14,331 nt of DNA, taken from NCBI GenBank assembly GCA_964601325.1, contig CAZRNA010000044.1, positions 1 through 14,331 of the forward strand. The letters run 5' to 3'. This DNA is from CAVPLU01 sp964601325. GTDB taxonomy: Archaea; Thermoproteota; Bathyarchaeia; 40CM-2-53-6. Below are positions 12,400 to 14,331 of the stretch, piece by piece (within the stretch, counting starts at the first letter, position 1; each line of letters begins with the position of its first letter). The notes beneath the pieces were generated by a model. The model did no database searches. It worked only from the letters and a program-made list of their open reading frames with translations, and was not told the DNA's origin. A program made the position numbers and the translations under genes.

Positions 12400-13500
12400 T
12401 TACTCTGGACGCGACATCGCCGGTATTTTCTCGGCAAACTCGACGCCTTTTGGTTCAGCGAAGAATCTTCGCTTCGCCCATAGTGATACATTGACCAAGC
12501 TAATCAGAACCGGGACTTCAAAAAGTGGTCCTATGACTGCGGCGAAGGCTTGGCCTGAATTTATTCCGAAGACGCCGATCGCGACGGCAATTGCTAGCTC
12601 AAAGTTGTTGCTTGCTGCCGTGAAGGAGAGCGTAGCCGTCTCTGGATATGTGAATTTCATGGCTCGCGACATCGAGAATGAAACGGTGAACATTATGAGG
12701 AAATAGGTGACGAGCGGTATTGCGATTCGCACGACATCCCACGGGAGCGCTAGAATGTATTGTCCCTTCAGCGAGAACATGACTACAATCGTGAACAGTA
12801 GACCAATCAGGGAAGTGGGACCGAGTTTCTTCATGAAGGGCCCATCATACCATTCCCTTCCCCTTGATCGGATTAGGGCGAACCTCGTCACGATTCCCGC
12901 TATGAATGGGATCCCGAGAAAGACAAAGACAGTCTTCGCGACATCAAAGACTGAGACGTTCACCACGGCACCTGCCCCTGGGGAAATCCAAGATGAGAGA
13001 AGCGTTACGAAGAACCAAGCGTAGACTGAGTAGAGCGCAACCTGAAAGACTGAGTTGAGCGCAACGAGCATGGCACATAGTTCGTTGTCGCCTCCCGCGA
13101 GCGTGTTCCATACTAGAACCATGGCTATGCATCTGGCAAGGCCGACGATGATGATCCCGATCCTGTACTCAGGCAGGTCGGGCAGGAACAACCAAGCGAG
13201 GCCGAACATCAGGAAGGGTCCAACGAGCCAATTCTGGATCAGTGAGACAGCAAACACTTTCCCTCGTCCTGCGAGCTTCGAGAGTTCCTCGTACTTCACT
13301 CTGGCCAGTGGGGGATACATCATCCACAGCAGGCCAACGGCGATCGGGAGCGATACCGTGTCAATTCTAAACGCGTCAAGAATGCTCGCGATCTCAGGGA
13401 ACGCGGCTCCGATACCTACTCCGATTGCCATTGCCAGAAAAATCCAGAGCGTAAGAAAACGATTCAGAAGGGAAAGACGATGCGGTGCACCTTCTCCCAT
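12400..13500 (-). CDS. acr3: Arsenite efflux permease, Acr3 family
   Basis: A 366-residue membrane protein with about ten hydrophobic helices that exports arsenite, the Acr3 branch of the BART superfamily, acting in the cytoplasmic membrane. Signatures: GLARCIAMVLVWN with Cys124, the conserved Cys needed for transport in characterised Acr3 proteins, and AASNNFELAIAVA with Glu301, also conserved and functional in that family. FMKKLGPTSLIGLLFTIVVMF is typical too. The ATG at 13498-13500 is preceded by GGAGG, and the gene begins a few bases after the arsR stop, so the two are co-transcribed and coupled. It is the second gene of the arsenic operon. Identification is secure. Confidence 0.95.
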   Translation of the reverse strand: MGEGAPHRLSLLNRFLTLWIFLAMAIGVGIGAAFPEIASILDAFRIDTVSLPIAVGLLWMMYPPLARVKYEELSKLAGRGKVFAVSLIQNWLVGPFLMFGLAWLFLPDLPEYRIGIIIVGLARCIAMVLVWNTLAGGDNELCAMLVALNSVFQVALYSVYAWFFVTLLSSWISPGAGAVVNVSVFDVAKTVFVFLGIPFIAGIVTRFALIRSRGREWYDGPFMKKLGPTSLIGLLFTIVVMFSLKGQYILALPWDVVRIAIPLVTYFLIMFTVSFSMSRAMKFTYPETATLSFTAASNNFELAIAVAIGVFGINSGQAFAAVIGPLFEVPVLISLVNVSLWAKRRFFAEPKGVEFAEKIPAMSRPE

Positions 13501-13501
13501 C

Positions 13502-13900
13502 TCAGAGACCTCCGTCGATTAGCTGAGAACCCTTTGTCAACAGAATCTCAACCTTCGCGTCCGCAAGTCTGTAGAAGACCCATTTCCCTTCTCGCCGAGA
13601 CACCACTAAGCCTGACCTTTCTAAGATTCCTAGGTGATGGGATGCGGTTGGTTGCGTCAGGTCGAGTGCAGCCATGACCTCGCAAGCGCAAAGCTCTTCT
13701 TTAGCAATGAGCTGCAAGATCCTTAGGCGAGTATTATCTGCAAGGCCTGAGAATACAGCTTCTAATCGTCTGAGTGTCAGGTCGTCGGCCTGTTTCGCTC
13801 TTCTCTTCAGCTGGGATACTCGTTCGCTGGGTCGGCAGGATCCCCGAAGCCCTGAATCCACCAGCCGCCTTAGCCTATCCTCGGTGAGGGACACGCTCAT
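13502..13900 (-). CDS. arsR: ArsR-family arsenic-responsive repressor
   Basis: A 132-residue winged-helix repressor of the ArsR/SmtB family. Domain about 43-115: LEAVFSGLADNTRLRILQL, then ELCACEV (69-75) with Cys71 and Cys73, the classical arsenite-sensing pair of the ELCxCxL box, then the recognition helix TQPTASHHLGILERSGLV (82-99) and the wing GKWVFYRLAD. As(III) bound to the cysteines releases the DNA in this family. The N-terminus (1-40) is charged and unusually long. ATG at 13898-13900 is preferred over ATG at 13930, because the TATA-like box at 13934-13940 puts the transcript start near 13912. It is the first gene of an eight-gene arsenic operon, and the inverted repeat at 13916-13936 is its probable own operator. 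Confidence 0.92.
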   Translation of the reverse strand: MSVSLTEDRLRRLVDSGLRGSCRPSERVSQLKRRAKQADDLTLRRLEAVFSGLADNTRLRILQLIAKEELCACEVMAALDLTQPTASHHLGILERSGLVVSRREGKWVFYRLADAKVEILLTKGSQLIDGGL

Positions 13901-13915
13901 CTGGCATCGTGGCGC

Positions 13916-13936
13916 AAGATTCAGATTCATAATCTT
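13916..13936. promoter_or_regulatory. Probable ArsR operator over the ars promoter
   Basis: AAGATT (13916-13921) and AATCTT (13931-13936) are perfect arms, with the nested AGATT-CAT-AATCT at 13923-13935. It spans from the TATA-like box to the expected start site, 15 bp before the arsR ATG. A repressor here would block its own operon. Confidence 0.6.
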
Positions 13937-13940
13937 AAAT
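13934..13940 (-). promoter_or_regulatory. TATA-like box of the arsenic operon
   Basis: ATTTAAG on the minus strand, about 25 bp before the expected transcript start near 13912, giving a leader of about 12 bases. An exact palindrome, GGGAATTCCC (13951-13960), lies just upstream and ends 5 bp before the AmrS stop; it may mark the boundary between the two genes. Confidence 0.5.
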
Positions 13941-13965
13941 CTATTGTTTTGGGAATTCCCGACGC

Positions 13966-14331
13966 CTAGCCAGATAGCCCCTCGCAAACGTACAGCATAT
14001 CCATTGGGGGAAACACTATCGGCGCATAACGCTCCTCAGGAGGGGTCTCAGTGAGACTTCCAACAATCGGGATTCTCTCTCCGCAACCTTTGCATCGGTT
14101 CTCTCTGTCAAGATTCCAAGTGCGTATCCCGTAGCCGAACCTCCCAATGACTATCTTTCCGCAGTTCGGGCAACGAGTGTTTTCTCGGTCATGCCCGGGG
14201 AAGTTTGCGATGTATACGTATCGGAGGCCTGCCTTTCTTGCGATGTCACAATGTGCTTCCAAAACGCTGGAGGATGTTGACGGAGCGACGCCCATCTTGT
14301 AGGAGGGATAGAACCTCACAAAGTGGAGCGG
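13966..14331 (-). CDS. amrS: AmrS-type radical SAM protein, C-terminal end (cut by window edge)
   Basis: This is the C-terminal 121 residues of the radical SAM protein of the AmmeMemoRadiSam group (also called AmrS), linked in genomes to AMMECR1 and MEMO proteins; the reaction is not settled. Marks: PLHFVRFYPSYKM right at the edge, GLRYVYIANFPGHDRENTRC with CPNC (54-57 of this fragment), GRFGYG, and a second CKGC (80-83). These two CxxC pairs form the C-terminal zinc-ribbon-like end typical of the family. The radical SAM core CxxxCxxC lies outside the window. Minus strand, stop at 13966-13968. It ends 66 bp before the arsR start on the same strand and is probably not part of the arsenic operon. 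Confidence 0.9.
   Translation of the reverse strand, partial: PLHFVRFYPSYKMGVAPSTSSSVLEAHCDIARKAGLRYVYIANFPGHDRENTRCPNCGKIVIGRFGYGIRTWNLDRENRCKGCGERIPIVGSLTETPPEERYAPIVFPPMDMLYVCEGLSG

Noticed and set aside
13901..13987. Longer arsR start at 13930 or 13987
   Set aside because: Both lie within or upstream of the TATA-like box and the operator; the ATG at 13900 fits the promoter geometry.

Overview
The window most likely comes from an archaeon. Supporting signs: an enolase C-terminus at the left edge and an AMMECR1/MEMO-linked radical SAM protein (AmrS-type) at the right edge; frequent GTG and TTG starts, several with GGAGG or GGTGA-type ribosome sites; and TATA-like boxes (TTTATTAA, CTTATAC, ATTTAAG) about 25 bp before plausible transcript starts, with no clear bacterial -35/-10 pairs. 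The phylum cannot be fixed from this stretch. No rRNA, tRNA, CRISPR array or transposase was seen.

Left part (1-5400). After the enolase end comes a three-gene plus-strand operon: an alpha/alpha-toroid (prenyltransferase/squalene-cyclase-like) protein, a DUF6062-type protein with two Cys-x2-Cys...Cys-x2-His units, and a small helical protein. A second DUF6062-type gene runs toward it on the minus strand. That gene shares a divergent promoter with an MFS transporter, which is followed by a winged-helix regulator.

Middle part (5400-10050). This holds a two-gene minus-strand unit of unrecognised proteins, a YfcE/MJ0936-type phosphoesterase with a probable CTG start, a pair of ribbon-helix-helix-like proteins with helical tails, an unrecognised plus-strand gene, a stand-alone ChrB N-terminal-domain protein and a short hypothetical gene.

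The most striking non-coding signal is an operator-like palindrome, TGTAAC-N4-GTTACA, found four times in this window. Each copy lies in an intergenic region: at 3368-3383 (between the second DUF6062 gene and the MFS gene), 6551-6568, 8479-8494 and 8731-8752. In two cases it sits 0-1 bp upstream of a TATA-like box. This suggests a local regulon of up to five transcription units. The ribbon-helix-helix pair or the winged-helix protein could be its regulator.

Right part (10056-13900). A tightly packed minus-strand arsenic operon runs in the order arsR, acr3, a 47-residue zinc ribbon, a GcvH-like lipoyl carrier protein, two tandem DGC-domain (putative zinc-binding) proteins, an OsmC-family protein and a thioredoxin-type arsC. 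An efflux pump, a reductase and an ArsR sensor are standard parts. The lipoyl carrier, the paired DGC proteins and the OsmC protein inside the same operon are not. They suggest a thiol-based step of arsenic handling that uses a lipoyl dithiol; this is an inference. An inverted repeat over the arsR promoter is the probable ArsR operator.
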